From Tilletiaria anomala UBC 951 (Eukaryota; Basidiomycota; Exobasidiomycetes; Georgefischeriales; Tilletiariaceae), in assembly GCF_000711695.1 (NCBI RefSeq), contig NW_013546933.1:1-64000 (forward strand): DNA of 64,000 nt, in the 5' to 3' direction. The notes under the pieces are model-generated. The model was not told the DNA's origin and searched no databases. It saw nothing but the letters and a program-made list of their open reading frames with translations. This document shows positions 1-10,281 of the stretch, in pieces (positions within the stretch are counted from its first letter, which is position 1; each line of letters begins with the position of its first letter). Both the position numbers and the translations under genes were made by a program.

Positions 1-43
1 TCTTCCTAGTAGAATGTCCCGGGTTCAATCCCCGGTTCGTCCA
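1..43 (+). tRNA. tRNA-Ala (CGC), 3' part only, cut by window edge
   Basis: The first 43 bases match the 3' half of the complete tRNA gene at 60-157. From base 8 the sequence is identical: 3' anticodon strand GTAGA at 9-13, variable loop, T arm CCGGG-TTCAATC-CCCGG, 3' acceptor strand TTCGTCC and discriminator A at 43. Bases 1-7 differ from the other copy and would be the end of its intron. The 5' half lies outside the window, so the anticodon is inferred from the twin copy 16 bp downstream. Confidence 0.7.
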
Positions 44-59
44 TCCTTCCTCCCAAGGC

Positions 60-157
60 GGGCGAATGATCTAGTGGTATGGTGTCTGCTTCGCATGACT
101 CAGCGATGGTTCGATCTTTGTAGTAGAATGTCCCGGGTTCAATCCCCGGTTCGTCCA
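60..157 (+). tRNA. tRNA-Ala (anticodon CGC) with about 26-nt intron
   Basis: A cloverleaf folds by eye. Acceptor GGGCGAA (60-66) pairs with TTCGTCC (150-156), discriminator A is at 157, and the T arm is CCGGG-TTCAATC-CCCGG. The anticodon stem TCTGC pairs with GTAGA (123-127), but only if an intron at about 96-121 is removed. It sits after the base 3' of the anticodon, the normal place for nuclear tRNA introns. The anticodon is CGC at 92-94. The acceptor stem contains a G3:U70 wobble pair, the classic identity element of tRNA-Ala, which agrees with the anticodon. No CCA is encoded. A near-identical copy ends 16 bp upstream, so this is a tandem pair. The exact intron boundary may shift by a base. 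Confidence 0.85.
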
Positions 158-389
158 ACTTTTTGCCGTTCGTTGTTCATTAATTTTTTTGCATACGTTT
201 GCATTACTTTGGCTGGTGCTGGACAAGGGACCAGTCATGACCCTATAAATACGGTCACAGATTGAGTCATTTCAACATAATGCTGCCAGAGGTAACGGCT
301 CGTAAAGTATTGCCACTTTGCGACGCGTCGAAGTGGAATAGGGTATCATTGGATCGAGTTATATGCTAGGTACAGTCCGGAACCCAGTC

Positions 390-2186
390 TCACGAAAAGT
401 CCTTCGAGAGCCTCGGCGTGTGGGGTGCTGAGACGACACGAAGCGGTGGTCGTGTGTCGGTCTGTTCGGCCGAACGCCGATAAAGCTGCGAGGAGCAGAG
501 ACAGCTCCGGAGCAGTCGCAGCGCATCTTCCCTGCTCGAGTGAGGGGCCGCACGCGATCCGGTGCCGACGTCCGCATCGCTGCGAGGCTCCCCAAACATT
601 GCGATGTCCGGCGGTGCGGTAGGGCTGGACAGCAGCGAGGAGGCTGAGGAACAAGTCTCACCGGGTCGCAAGCTAAGAGTCGTCATGACCTGCAGTGTGC
701 TGGCTGCCGTTGAGGGCTTGCTTGCAATGCTGAACGCCCGCTGCGATTTGACGGGCGAGAGGTCGGCGGAGGACCGGGCGGCGCGCGAGCCGAGCGATAT
801 GGTCGTCGCAGCCGTCGTCCCGCTGTACGACGAGACGTTCGACGAGGTTGCCGAATCTTCGAAGGCATCAGGTAGAAAGGACGAGATGGCGATCCGTGTG
901 TAGCTTTGCCGGCCAGGGGAAGCAGGTAGTGACCTCGCTTTGCGGAGAAGCGCAGGTCCAGCATCAATCCAGTCGGCGCGGCTACTCCAGCCTATCCGCC
1001 GGTCGTCCTCCTCGTCGTCCGACTCGCTTTCCTGCTGCGCCTGATAATCACTGTCCGTCGATTCGGAAGAGACGTCTTCATCGTCATCGTCTGGAGAGTG
1101 CGCTTGGTCCTCGGCGCAGGCGGGTGCATCCGCCTCGGCCAGTGCACCCTCAATCGCGTCTGCGTGTGTCTCCCCGCTGCCTGTGCTGGTGCTCCGCCTG
1201 GACGCTCGTGACTGGGGCCGCTCACGCTCGTGCCACTCGATGGGATCGTCTGGATTTTCCGCAAATTGAAGGGTGCGAGTCCGCAGCGGAGCCGGGGGAC
1301 AGGGTGCAATGTAAGGTGCGGTCAGCGCCAACGAAGGCTGCGGCAGCAATGACGCGGATGCGCGCCGTAGGTGTTGCTGGCCGCAGTCTGGCGCGAGGCT
1401 TGCGGCCGAGACTAGGCTGTGACTGGACTCGGACTGCGAGCGCGCAAGCGCGGGCGCAAAGTGGTGCCGTGTAGCGGCATGGCCCGCAGCGTCTGCATCC
1501 TTGCTCAGCCGCTCCGCCCGGGACCTGAGCAGATCTGCTGCATCCAAGAAGGTGAGCGGCCGGCGATTGTCCCTTGTGAGTATGTCTGCTGTCGGCAGCT
1601 GCGGCTGACAAGGCGCGGTCCCCGCAGGATTGTTGCACCCTGAGCTGGTGCGCGAATTGCGCGGCCGCTCCAGCGGAAGAGGCGGGGCGCAGAAGCGTGT
1701 GCTGGTGGGACAAGAGAGATGAGCCCATGGAAGAAGCTCACCATAGGGCGCATGCACTCACTGGCTCGCTCGCGGCTCATCGCCAAATGTGCAGCGGCGC
1801 GTCGGAGAGGGTGTATGGCAAGATTTGCGCAGGATGCTGCCAGAGCACTGCAAAAGCAGGCCTGGCGTCGCCTTCCTGCGTTCTGCATCATGCGCAGAAA
1901 TGGCGGCAGAGAGCAGCGACACATTTTGCCCCTGCGGTAATGCCGCGGGAGGGGCGGCATCGCGGGGTGCACCGACGAAGGGAGACAGCGATTCCTCTGC
2001 TGGCAGCGAGGTCGGCGACAGCGGCACCACTGGCATCAGCGCCTGGCCAAAGAGGCATCCGTCTGGCCATCCCAGCATGGGTTTTGCCAGTTGACGCTTC
2101 TCGAACATCAGCTGGGAATCTGAAAGCGGCTGAGCCGCGCCACCCAGGCTCCCAGACGACACTGGCTTGCCCTCTGGGTGTTCCAT
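390..2186 (-). CDS. Ser-rich low-complexity protein, function unknown (two exons)
   Basis: Not recognised. Two open stretches in the same minus frame are separated only by a TGA at 1758-1760. A canonical 60-nt intron (1702-1761, GTGAGT...CCACCAG) removes exactly that stop and keeps phase, giving exons 1762-2186 and 390-1701 and about 578 residues. The start chosen is the ATG at 2186 (context CACAATGG). The frame stays open to an ATG at 2474, which would add 96 Arg/Cys-rich residues, so the start is uncertain. The protein is rich in Ser, Ala, Pro and Arg, with an acidic Asp/Glu/Ser block in the C-terminal half followed by a more ordered stretch around ADWIDAGPALLRKARSLPAS. No signal peptide, membrane segment or catalytic motif is visible. 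It could be a nuclear or scaffold protein, but that is a guess. Confidence 0.55.
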
Positions 2187-2810
2187 TGTGCTCGATGGGG
2201 CAAAGAGCTGCGACAAGATCTTGGCGATGCAATCGGCCCGCTCGTATCGCAGAAAGGCTCTCAGTGTGATCGCTTCGCAGCAAACATGGCGGAGGCTCGT
2301 AGGGTTGATAGAGACAACCCGACAACGACGACAGCGACGTCTACGACAAGACGCCACAACCCCAATATGAAGGTGACGCCCTGATCCAAACCTAACCGAA
2401 GCAGTGATGGACATGGCAACGATTGGATGCTGGCTGCTCTGCCAGTGCGCTCTTGACCAGCGCTCGTTTTCCATTTCTTTTTTATTTTCCTCTTTTTGGC
2501 AGAAACCAAATTCGATTCGCAGTTCCCTTTGTGCCTTGCAGCAGTCTGCTGCGCGTGCGACATCACGGGTTCGAAAGAGTGTTCTTTGTTTCTTGTCGCC
2601 CTCTTTCGCTCATGAGATCCTGAGTATAGGGTTACGCGCAAACGGCAATCTCTAGGCTCTCTCCTCGCTTCTGCCACCTGCTGCGATTTAGACCAACTTA
2701 ATGGAAGTCTGTGGTACATGTAGGGTACAAAAAGGGTCGCTCTGAAATGCGCTGCTAGGGCCCGCTTTTGACCAGCAAAAAGGCCCTGCGAAGCGAAAAG
2801 GCAGTGTGTC
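2187..2810. other. Intergenic region, nothing recognised
   Basis: Lies between the 3' end of the lyase gene and the chosen start of the Ser-rich protein gene, both on the minus strand. Part of it (to 2474) is open in frame with the latter and may be its true N-terminus. Otherwise I see no gene-like content. Confidence 0.4.
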
Positions 2811-4289
2811 TCAATTTGGCTGCTCTGCGTGCGTAAGCGTCTGCCAGGCAAGAAAGAGCGAATTACCCGCCTGCGGGCGACGCGAGACCGTGTACTCGCG
2901 CGTCTGCGGCATCCTCTTGCCCGCGCGAAAGAAGAATGCATTGAAGCCGACCTCGGTCATACCCTCAAGGTCGCCCGCATACGCGCCATTACAGAGCCAC
3001 GAGGGCACAGGCTCGCCATTTTGGTACTGTGTGTGAAACTCGAGCGCCCTGCGCAGACGCTTGCCCAGGTCGGTCGTCTGGTAAATGTCGTTGCCTTGGA
3101 TCCGCGCCGTCTCTGCGACGTTTGCGATCGAAGCCAGGCCATACCCGCTATCCCAAGAGCGGAAGAGTGTCAGCCAAGGCCAGCGCAGACATAACGCAGC
3201 TCACGCACGCATGTGTAAAGTCGCGGCACGTCTCCTGCGAAAGGCCGGAGACAAATTTGCTCTGCCCTTGCCAGTAGGCAATAATCTTGTCTTTCGAGTT
3301 GAGGTTCTGCTTGGGCACCGTCTTGGGCAGGCTGCCGTCCGATGCAAGGTAGATGTAGGCCGGGACGCGCTTCTGAAATGTATGCATTGCTTTGTCGTAC
3401 GATGAGCGGTCTTCGAGAAAGACTGCAATACCGATCGCCGCCTCCATCATGACGAGCTCCCAGTTGCCGTTGGACATAGAGCCGTTGATGATCGTAGGCT
3501 GAAGAAGCGGGCGGCGGTGCGGTTAGCATTGCCTCTAGCTTGCAAGGTAAAGCAGCTTACCAGGTAAATGTCACGCAGCATCGACTGGAAGCGGGTTTGC
3601 TTTGACGACGGCCACTTGTGACCATAGTAGTAGCGGATCAGCTCGCCTGCCTTGGGCCACATCGCGCCCGCCCAGCCAGTCTGCAGCGGAGCGTTGCTGT
3701 TCGAGTGCGTCTGGAGCGTCTTTGCCCACGCATCCATCACCTCGATCGCTTTTTTCGCATATGCATCATTGTCCGTCAGGACGTATGCCAGCGCAAGGCT
3801 GTATGAGGCAATCGCATCCTGCCGCTCGTCCGTGCAGCCCAGGTTCGGGTTTGAGTACGAGCCGCATTCGACATTCGCACGCGGCGACGCAGCCCAGGAG
3901 AGCGAGGTGTAGTTGGCAGTGATGAAATGCGAGTACGCGGTTGCCCATGGCGTTTTGCTCGCGGTCGTCAAGTTCCCGTCTTGGTCCAGACCGAGCTGCG
4001 ACTTGACATATCGAAGCTGCGCGTTGCTGACGAGTACGCCTGGGTGGGTAAATGCCTCTGACTTAGCTTGAGTCTTGCTGTTCGTTTGCGCACGTTCGGA
4101 CGAAACGACATGCTTGTTTGCAAGGGCGCTGCCGCTCGTCGTCTGCGCATCGCCAACGTGCACTGCGACGTGCTGGTGGCGTCGGCGGTGCTCAAACCTT
4201 TGAGGTGAGGCATACGCGTCGGACGCCGCGAGCAGCGGGAGCAGAGAGCTGATGAGCGACAGTGCGAGCGTCACGCTGATGCACTTCAT
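2811..4289 (-). CDS. Secreted alginate lyase superfamily protein
   Basis: Three exons: 3561-4289, 3209-3498, 2811-3147. The introns are 3499-3560 (GTAAGC, branch-like GCTAAC, CTTCAG) and 3148-3208 (GTGCGT...GATAG). Total is 451 residues. The N-terminus is a signal peptide: Met-Lys, a hydrophobic core through about residue 22, then an Ala-Ser cleavage-type site. The body matches the alginate lyase (PF05426) / chondroitin AC lyase alpha-toroid fold of fungi: a conserved first part (THPGVLVSNAQLRYVK...), then NGNWELVMMEAAIGIAVF, then RVPAYIYLASDG, then FVSGLSQETCRDFTHAGYGL, and a C-terminal segment with VPSWLCNGAY. The His-containing QETCRDFTH-x-GYG motif is restored only by splicing, which supports the model. 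The likely role is beta-elimination of an acidic polysaccharide outside the cell. Substrate cannot be read from sequence, and fungal members are often not true alginate lyases. Confidence 0.88.
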
Positions 4290-4341
4290 AGCCGCGTATC
4301 CGGGTGAGACATGAAAAAGAGTGACGATGGGTAAGGGCTTT

Positions 4342-4351
4342 GGGGGGGGGG
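4342..4351. repeat. Homopolymer G run (10)
   Basis: Ten consecutive G about 50 bp upstream of the lyase start codon, which lies on the minus strand. Length may be a sequencing-error hotspot. Confidence 0.8.
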
Positions 4352-4751
4352 CGAAGGGAAGTACCTAGAGTCGTGCAGGGTCATAGAGAGAGAAGAATCA
4401 CCTGCTACTACAGTCTGGCTATGGCATGTAAATGGTATATTGTAGGGCGAGAGATGCTTATGCATATCAGCGGCATCCTTACCAACCAAACCCCCGCTCA
4501 CCCCCGCCCACCCGGAGGGCTTACCTGTACAGGTGCCGGGCCAGAAGCAAGCGCGGATACCAACGAATGCATGTACGCTCGTGACGAGAGGCATCCAGCA
4601 CTACTGTAGCAATCGGGTGTAATTAGCAATTGCGCTTTACAACTCCAGACCGCGAAGAGGGGTCACAATGGGGGAAGCGGTCTATCTCGGTGGCGCACTA
4701 TAAAATGTATGTAATTTACAATGTATACTGGGTTTGGAGCCATGGAATCTC

Positions 4752-4762
4752 GGGGGGGGGGG
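4752..4762. repeat. Homopolymer G run (11)
   Basis: Eleven consecutive G within the AT-richer patch of the gene-poor region. Confidence 0.8.
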
Positions 4763-7579
4763 TACATTTTCAACCCAGACCTCAGATCTGAAAGAACTGA
4801 GGCTTGGAAGCTTTTGGTCCCTTTTTAATTTATTTAAAGGAGGTTCCTGGGAGTACATGAATAAAAATAATGTACCTCTATCCTTGCCCGTACAATCCTT
4901 CCACCAGCTCACACCTAAGGAACTCGTCATCGCGATCAAATAAAGTTTAACCGCAATTACACTTTATACGCTCAAAGCTTCGAGATCAAGGGGACTCTGA
5001 CCACAAGATGAGGAAAGTATAACACGCTGCAGAAGCCGACTTGCGAATGATAGTGCCCGCCCAACTCACAACACAAGCCTTCCAGCTTCGCACCTTCCTC
5101 AACGCAAGCTGTCGAAGCAAGTGTGTATACATATACCGGAATCCAGGGCTCTTACCTTTTTGCAAATATATTCAGACAGGGTACGGAGAATCAAGGACGC
5201 ATGTTGCAAGGCGGACGTTTGGGTCATCATCAATGTTGTGGCCCTTTATGGGCATAGTCTGGGTCTATAAGTAGTGTCTTGCTCGGGTAGTCGCATTGTG
5301 CGGTACTTGTGTACGTATGTACATGGACAATGAAGATAGGACACATGTTTTTGGTCCTGCGGTAGGGCGGCGCCGCCGACTTGACCTGAATACCGTTAGG
5401 CATGTCATTTTTGGTACATATGGCGCTAAAACTTTTTCAAGGAACACTGGTGTCAACTTGTGCCCATCTATGCCACCTGGCACGGATCCATCATTCAAGG
5501 GACGTTGGCACCACAATCGTTGCTACCTGAACTACTCTCTAAAGTCGAAGTCTCGATGTACATGTGTGTACTCACGTACCCGAATCTGTGCATGCTTTTT
5601 AAGATCGCGGTCCCTTGCAAATTGCAGGCCGTTCCGTATATTTTCTATACAGCCTCTGCTGATACCCTGCGTGCCCATGTCTACCTTCCGCGTTGCAATC
5701 AGTCCGCCTCATCACCATGCAACCTCCTTTTCTCCACGTAAGGTAAAGCTCAGCCCTGAGCCTTCCCGCGTCACGGGTCGGAAAGACAACGAACAGCTTC
5801 TGAAAGGACAAGTGGTTCAAGGTGATCATGGACTTTGATCTGTCAAAGGTCCATGCATCAAGGCAAAAACGACCCCTCCCCTTTAAAGAGACCAGAGATT
5901 TTCGCGCTGCGGTTGCACTAATGCTTGCCGAGGGATAATGCTGAGATGCAGCTTTTGTCAAAAGAAAAGGAGGGCCAAATAAAAATGCCGAGCCCTTAGC
6001 CTTCGACATTTCCCGCCTACTCAATGTAAGGGAAAAATTATGCTTGGGGTGGCCTCGAGTGCCTCCAAGAAAGTTTGCACTTGATGAGCACGAATACTTT
6101 ACAACAACCCGCCATATGTCCCATTTAGGAGTTCACCTGAAAGACCTTGCCTGGGCGACACTACCCATGCTAATCGGAAGGAGCCAATATAATAGGGCGA
6201 GGTGACCAGCATTTCCATTTGCAGACAGCGGATGCAATCACGTTCGGCCAGAGAAGCCCTCGCCTCTGAGGCGTGAGTCATCTTCGAGCTTAACTCAAGG
6301 AAACATCCCTACCAACAAGTGCGAGAGGCTCGTCATCAATAAGTGTGTGGGCGTAGTCATAGAAACGCTGCACCTTGAGGCATTCTAGCGTCAGCTTTTT
6401 GTCGCGGCAGCGAGACAGCCCACTGACGCCGCGGAGAGCTACGTTTTAAGCGCACAGGCACGGAGTTTCGCACTACGAGCCATCTTCAAATATCTCAAGT
6501 GCGCAGAAAGCAAGGAGGGGCTGTGTCACCGTGGACGTTGCGCAAAGGTGTGGCACGCTGTGGCTTCGGTTACTCTCCAACTTGTATTATCGGACCTGCC
6601 GCGCGGCTTGTCTGGGGCGTCCCTGTGGAATGCAGACCAGCAGCGTACCGCCGCGCACGTTGCGCGCTCATGTAATTCGGGCCCTTTGACAAAGCGCATC
6701 GGCATTCGTTCGAAAGCGTGATGCCTCGGCACTTTGTGTTCTGTGCTCTCAAAGACGTGGGTAGCGGCCCAGGCTGTGGCGCAATACGTGCAGAGGGCAG
6801 ACCTGAAGAAAGCTCGGAGCTCCCGAGCTTGATCACCTCCGCACAATTCTTCGCGAAAGCGCTGGGATCCACGAATGCTCTTTGCCGAGGGGGGTGGGGT
6901 GCAGCACTGCTTGATGTTCTCTCTCCCTTAGCGCTAGCAGAAGCGGGGTACATCCCGCAGTAGTCCGGCCGCCAGGGTGCGCCACATCGTCACGCTCTAT
7001 CACACACGCACGACTCGGCATCTCACATGCTTCACTCGCACTACTGGACCCAGACGACTCGAGCTTTGTGAATCGCATCGAGCGTGTCCTGTTGGATGGG
7101 CGGGCGCTGAATTGACACCCTCCATGCTCCCGATTCCCAAGGCCCAGTAAACAGCTGCTGCTGCAAATTCTGGGACTACGACGAACAGTGATAAATGCAA
7201 CAGGCCGGAGCCAAAGCGTCAGTGTATGAAATCGCGATCCGATGTTGCATTGTTCGGGCTTTTATTTGAGGCGTCAGCTGGATCATGCTAGCTGGGGCAG
7301 GCCTCATTGCGGTACAATACCAACCTCAATTCTAAGCAATTCCATATGGGCGCAGTTACGGACAATCACAAGGCTCTTACCTAGCTGGCTTTATTGCAAC
7401 TACCCTTGCGATGTCGCTCTGCTTCCTCATCATGAACGTCGTTCAATGTGGCGTACATCTACTCTAGAGCGGATGTGAGAATGCATGCGCGATAGCTGCC
7501 CGGCGTTTTGCGCTTCCCGAACCACTTCGAGTCCGTTTCATGCGGCTGGATTAACTCAAGATTCTAGCGGGGTCGTTTT

Positions 7580-8940
7580 CTTTGTCGATTCTCAGCTCTC
7601 CTGGACGTTCATCACCTTTTGCTTCGACAATTGTAGCAGTTCACCAGCTAGATCATAGCAATGTCCCTTCCAGCTGCTTAGGTGCTCGCAGTCACCGGCG
7701 TCAAGATCATCTTTTACTTTCTGCTCTAACGGCCCTACAATTGCGCATCTCGCCAGCTTTGCCGCCTCGAGATGGCACCTATGAGCTCAATCTGGTCGCT
7801 CTTCGGGAAAACGTGATCGCCTTGGGGCCTCGTCGCGATCCGTGCGTTCGGGGGCAGAAAACAGCTTTTCGAGCTCAATACCTCGCGCGTCAACACTTCC
7901 GAGTGGTCATATGCGACGTTCTTTGCAGTCAGCGCATGGCTGCAGATAGCGGTCAACTTGCTCGTACTGCCGATGAACACGGCGCTCACCGCAATCCTTC
8001 TCGCTCTGCGCTCCAACCCCAGGATCAGCCTTCTCGCAGTCGTGCTGACTCGTGCCGCCCCCTGTCTGCTCTGATGTGAGTTTTCGTCATCGAAGTCACC
8101 GAGATTAAGATCGCTGCTGTTGCCATCGAGCGCGTCAACGCATTTTCCGACCTGCCGAGCGCGGCCGCCGAGAGCGAAAAGAAACAGCGCTCGAGCGAAA
8201 GTATCGCGAGACGAAGGCTTGCAGCTGCCGGGTGGGTCAGCCGAATTCAAACAGGTGACAGCATGTTAGCATGGCCCAAACGTCCACCCGATCTTTCCCG
8301 ACCTTAATCTCAATGGTCGCTCGGGCGAACGCATTGGCATGTGTGGGAGAATCGGCGCGGGAAAGAGCAGCGCACAGTTAATGCATTTCGGCGCACTTGG
8401 CCTGCCATAAGAGTCGGGTATCGTCATCGGCAGGCGAGTACTCAAGGGGCGGGAGGTACGCACACTGCGCGCGCAGATGCGCATCATTCCGCAGAGAGCA
8501 CTCATCCTCGCTACATCTCCACGCGAGAATCTGGATCCCGAGGGCGCGTATGCAACGAGAAGCAGATTTGGCATGCGCTCCGAAAATGCCGTGTGGGTTC
8601 AGGCTGAGTTTTTGTGGCGTGTCAACCCTAGATGCCGAGTTGCAACGCTCCCTCCTTGCGCAACTCGATGCCCTTGTTGCCTCGCTCGGTTCCAGGCTAG
8701 AGGCTGTACTCGGCGGCAAGAGCATGATTCTTAGTCCCGGCCAACAACATCTTTTCTCGTTCGGGCGTTCACTGCTTCTCAAGCGCAAGAGTCTGTGCAT
8801 GGACGAGTCGGCATCTTCGCCCAACGAGACGTCGGATCGCGAGATCTAGGAGATCCTCAGGCGTCCCGATACCTTTGGGTTCTTCAGGTTGCTCATAACC
8901 GCGCATCGCATTGCGACAATCATCAACGACGGCGATTGAG
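7580..8940 (+). pseudogene. Decayed ABC-C (MRP-type) transporter, C-terminal third
   Basis: Fragments in changing plus-strand frames follow the order of the second half of an ABC-C transporter. About 7770-8060 resembles the end of the second membrane domain (YELN...LRENVIALG, then LVAIRAFGGRKQLFELN after a frame change, then hydrophobic AVNLLVLPMNTALTAILLAL). About 8110 reads EIAAVAIERVNAFSDLP-like sequence. About 8315-8360 gives GERIGMCGRIGAGKSS, a Walker A. About 8455-8540 gives VRTLRAQMRIIPQ and PRENLDPEGAY. About 8555 continues one frame over as EKQIWHALRKCRVG. About 8730 gives LSPGQQHLFSFGRSLL, the ABC signature, about 8795 gives LCMDESAS, a Walker B, and about 8900 TAHRIATII, the H-loop region. 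I see at least two in-frame stops (after GALGLP; after SDREI) and several frame changes. It is therefore a non-functional host gene relic. The N-terminal two-thirds are missing or unrecognisable. Its neighbour is the siderophore-type NRPS. Confidence 0.8.
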
Positions 8941-10281
8941 TGCTTCGTAAGTACGTAAGCACGGCATTTGGACGAAGGATGTCAGTTCTGATGGCGATCG
9001 CCTTCTCTTCATTTCATCCAGTGCCCAGGCAAAGGAAACAGCTAAACATCGACTAACCTGCAAACCTGCTTGCGAACCCAGACTGGGCGTTCAGAGCACC
9101 CGTTTTCGAGCAGCGGTGCGTATGATTGAATCTAATCGGTGCGCGGGCATTGTGTTAACAGACGTGTTTATGGTCGGCCCTGGTCCGCCTAGCTGTTCCC
9201 TCGCTATGCTTGATTGCGTGGACAGCCATGGAGCCGGCAATATGCTTGCAAGTAAGGTTTCCTTATTGAATTGCACCTTGCGTGAAAGCAAGCAGCCTGG
9301 AAAGTCACACAGACTACATCCTTACTGCCCATCAGCACCGAATCTTCTTCCAATGTTGCGTGGCCGACAGGGCAGGAAGACCGGACGAGGCGGTAGCAAG
9401 TACCCAGCCGAGCGTCCGCCCTGCGTACTACGTACCAGGGGAAATACATGAGACCCGTTGCTTCGCAACTCGGGACGCGCGCACTCCGCGAGGCACGCTT
9501 TCAGTAGTGCTGCTCTGGTCTCTACGCACAGCGACGTCATTGAGCACTAATGGGTCCGTCACCCACAGCACAACTTCACAAGCTAAGTTGATGTCATCCT
9601 CGAACGATCAAGATTCCTAATCAACGATTTTGAGCTATTCACTTGATCCGGCTTCCGTGGACTCTGCAATTCGGTGCAACGTGGCTTTTCTTGGCGACTG
9701 GTCCACTGTCGCCGTGCTGTGTCATGTGTGCTCCATGAAAAGAGCTCTCGCTGCCGATCGCTCTGATTGTGTCTCTCCTGCCTTGCCTCATATTTACTAT
9801 CGAGTCAAATCTGATCGCATAAATGCATCGCATAAAGCGCACATCAGCCACTGGGTGCTGGGCGCCAAGGCATCGATCGGACTAGGCGGGGTGATACAAA
9901 TCAGAGCACCTAGAATAGGATCGGCAGCTCGCTTCACGTTCATCTGATCGCTAGCTTAAAACCCATGTACTCGTACATACCCGTCGCTCTTTGGCGTGCC
10001 TAATGACCTCGCCTGCATACAGACTGCAGCAATCTCGACGTCGAGGCCCAATGGCACCGCTTCACCGCGAACAAGATCCTATCGTTTGGACGTAGCGCTT
10101 GCCTGACGCCCCTAACACAATTCTGTCTTTTGCAACAAAGGTTCTGGCTTGAGGAGCAACGCCTTGTTAATGGACGTGCTTCTAGACCTAGCTTTTCATA
10201 CTTCGCATTGACATCGATCCATCACCTGCTTCGATCTGTTCTCAACGCCAGCACTGGAGATCATCGCAGACCTAAGCACCC
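8941..10281. other. Intergenic region upstream of the NRPS
   Basis: No gene recognised. This is the 5' flank of the NRPS and should hold its promoter. I looked for GATAA/TTATC motifs expected of an iron-responsive GATA repressor (Urbs1/Sre type) and saw no cluster, only isolated GATA cores (GATAC near 9892, CTATC near 10080). Confidence 0.4.

Larger units (their letters stand above)
4290..7579. other. 3.3 kb gene-poor region with AT-rich patches and G-runs
   Basis: No intact gene found. The region includes the 5' flank of the lyase gene, a 10-G run at 4342-4351, an 11-G run at 4752-4762, and an AT-richer patch around 4600-5000 holding an unrecognised 69-codon open frame (4734-4943, plus). 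A 51-codon stop-bounded stretch on the minus strand near 6310-6465 looks protein-like but lacks an ATG. The 3' end may hide unrecognisable N-terminal remains of the ABC transporter described next. Confidence 0.5.

Noticed and set aside
6310-6465. 51-codon minus-strand stretch (ends DEPLALVGRDVSLS) that looks protein-like
   Set aside because: No ATG, stop-bounded on both sides, and no family recognised. At best a gene fragment.
8941-10281. Iron-responsive GATA-factor sites upstream of the NRPS
   Set aside because: No GATAA/TTATC cluster seen; single GATA cores are expected by chance.
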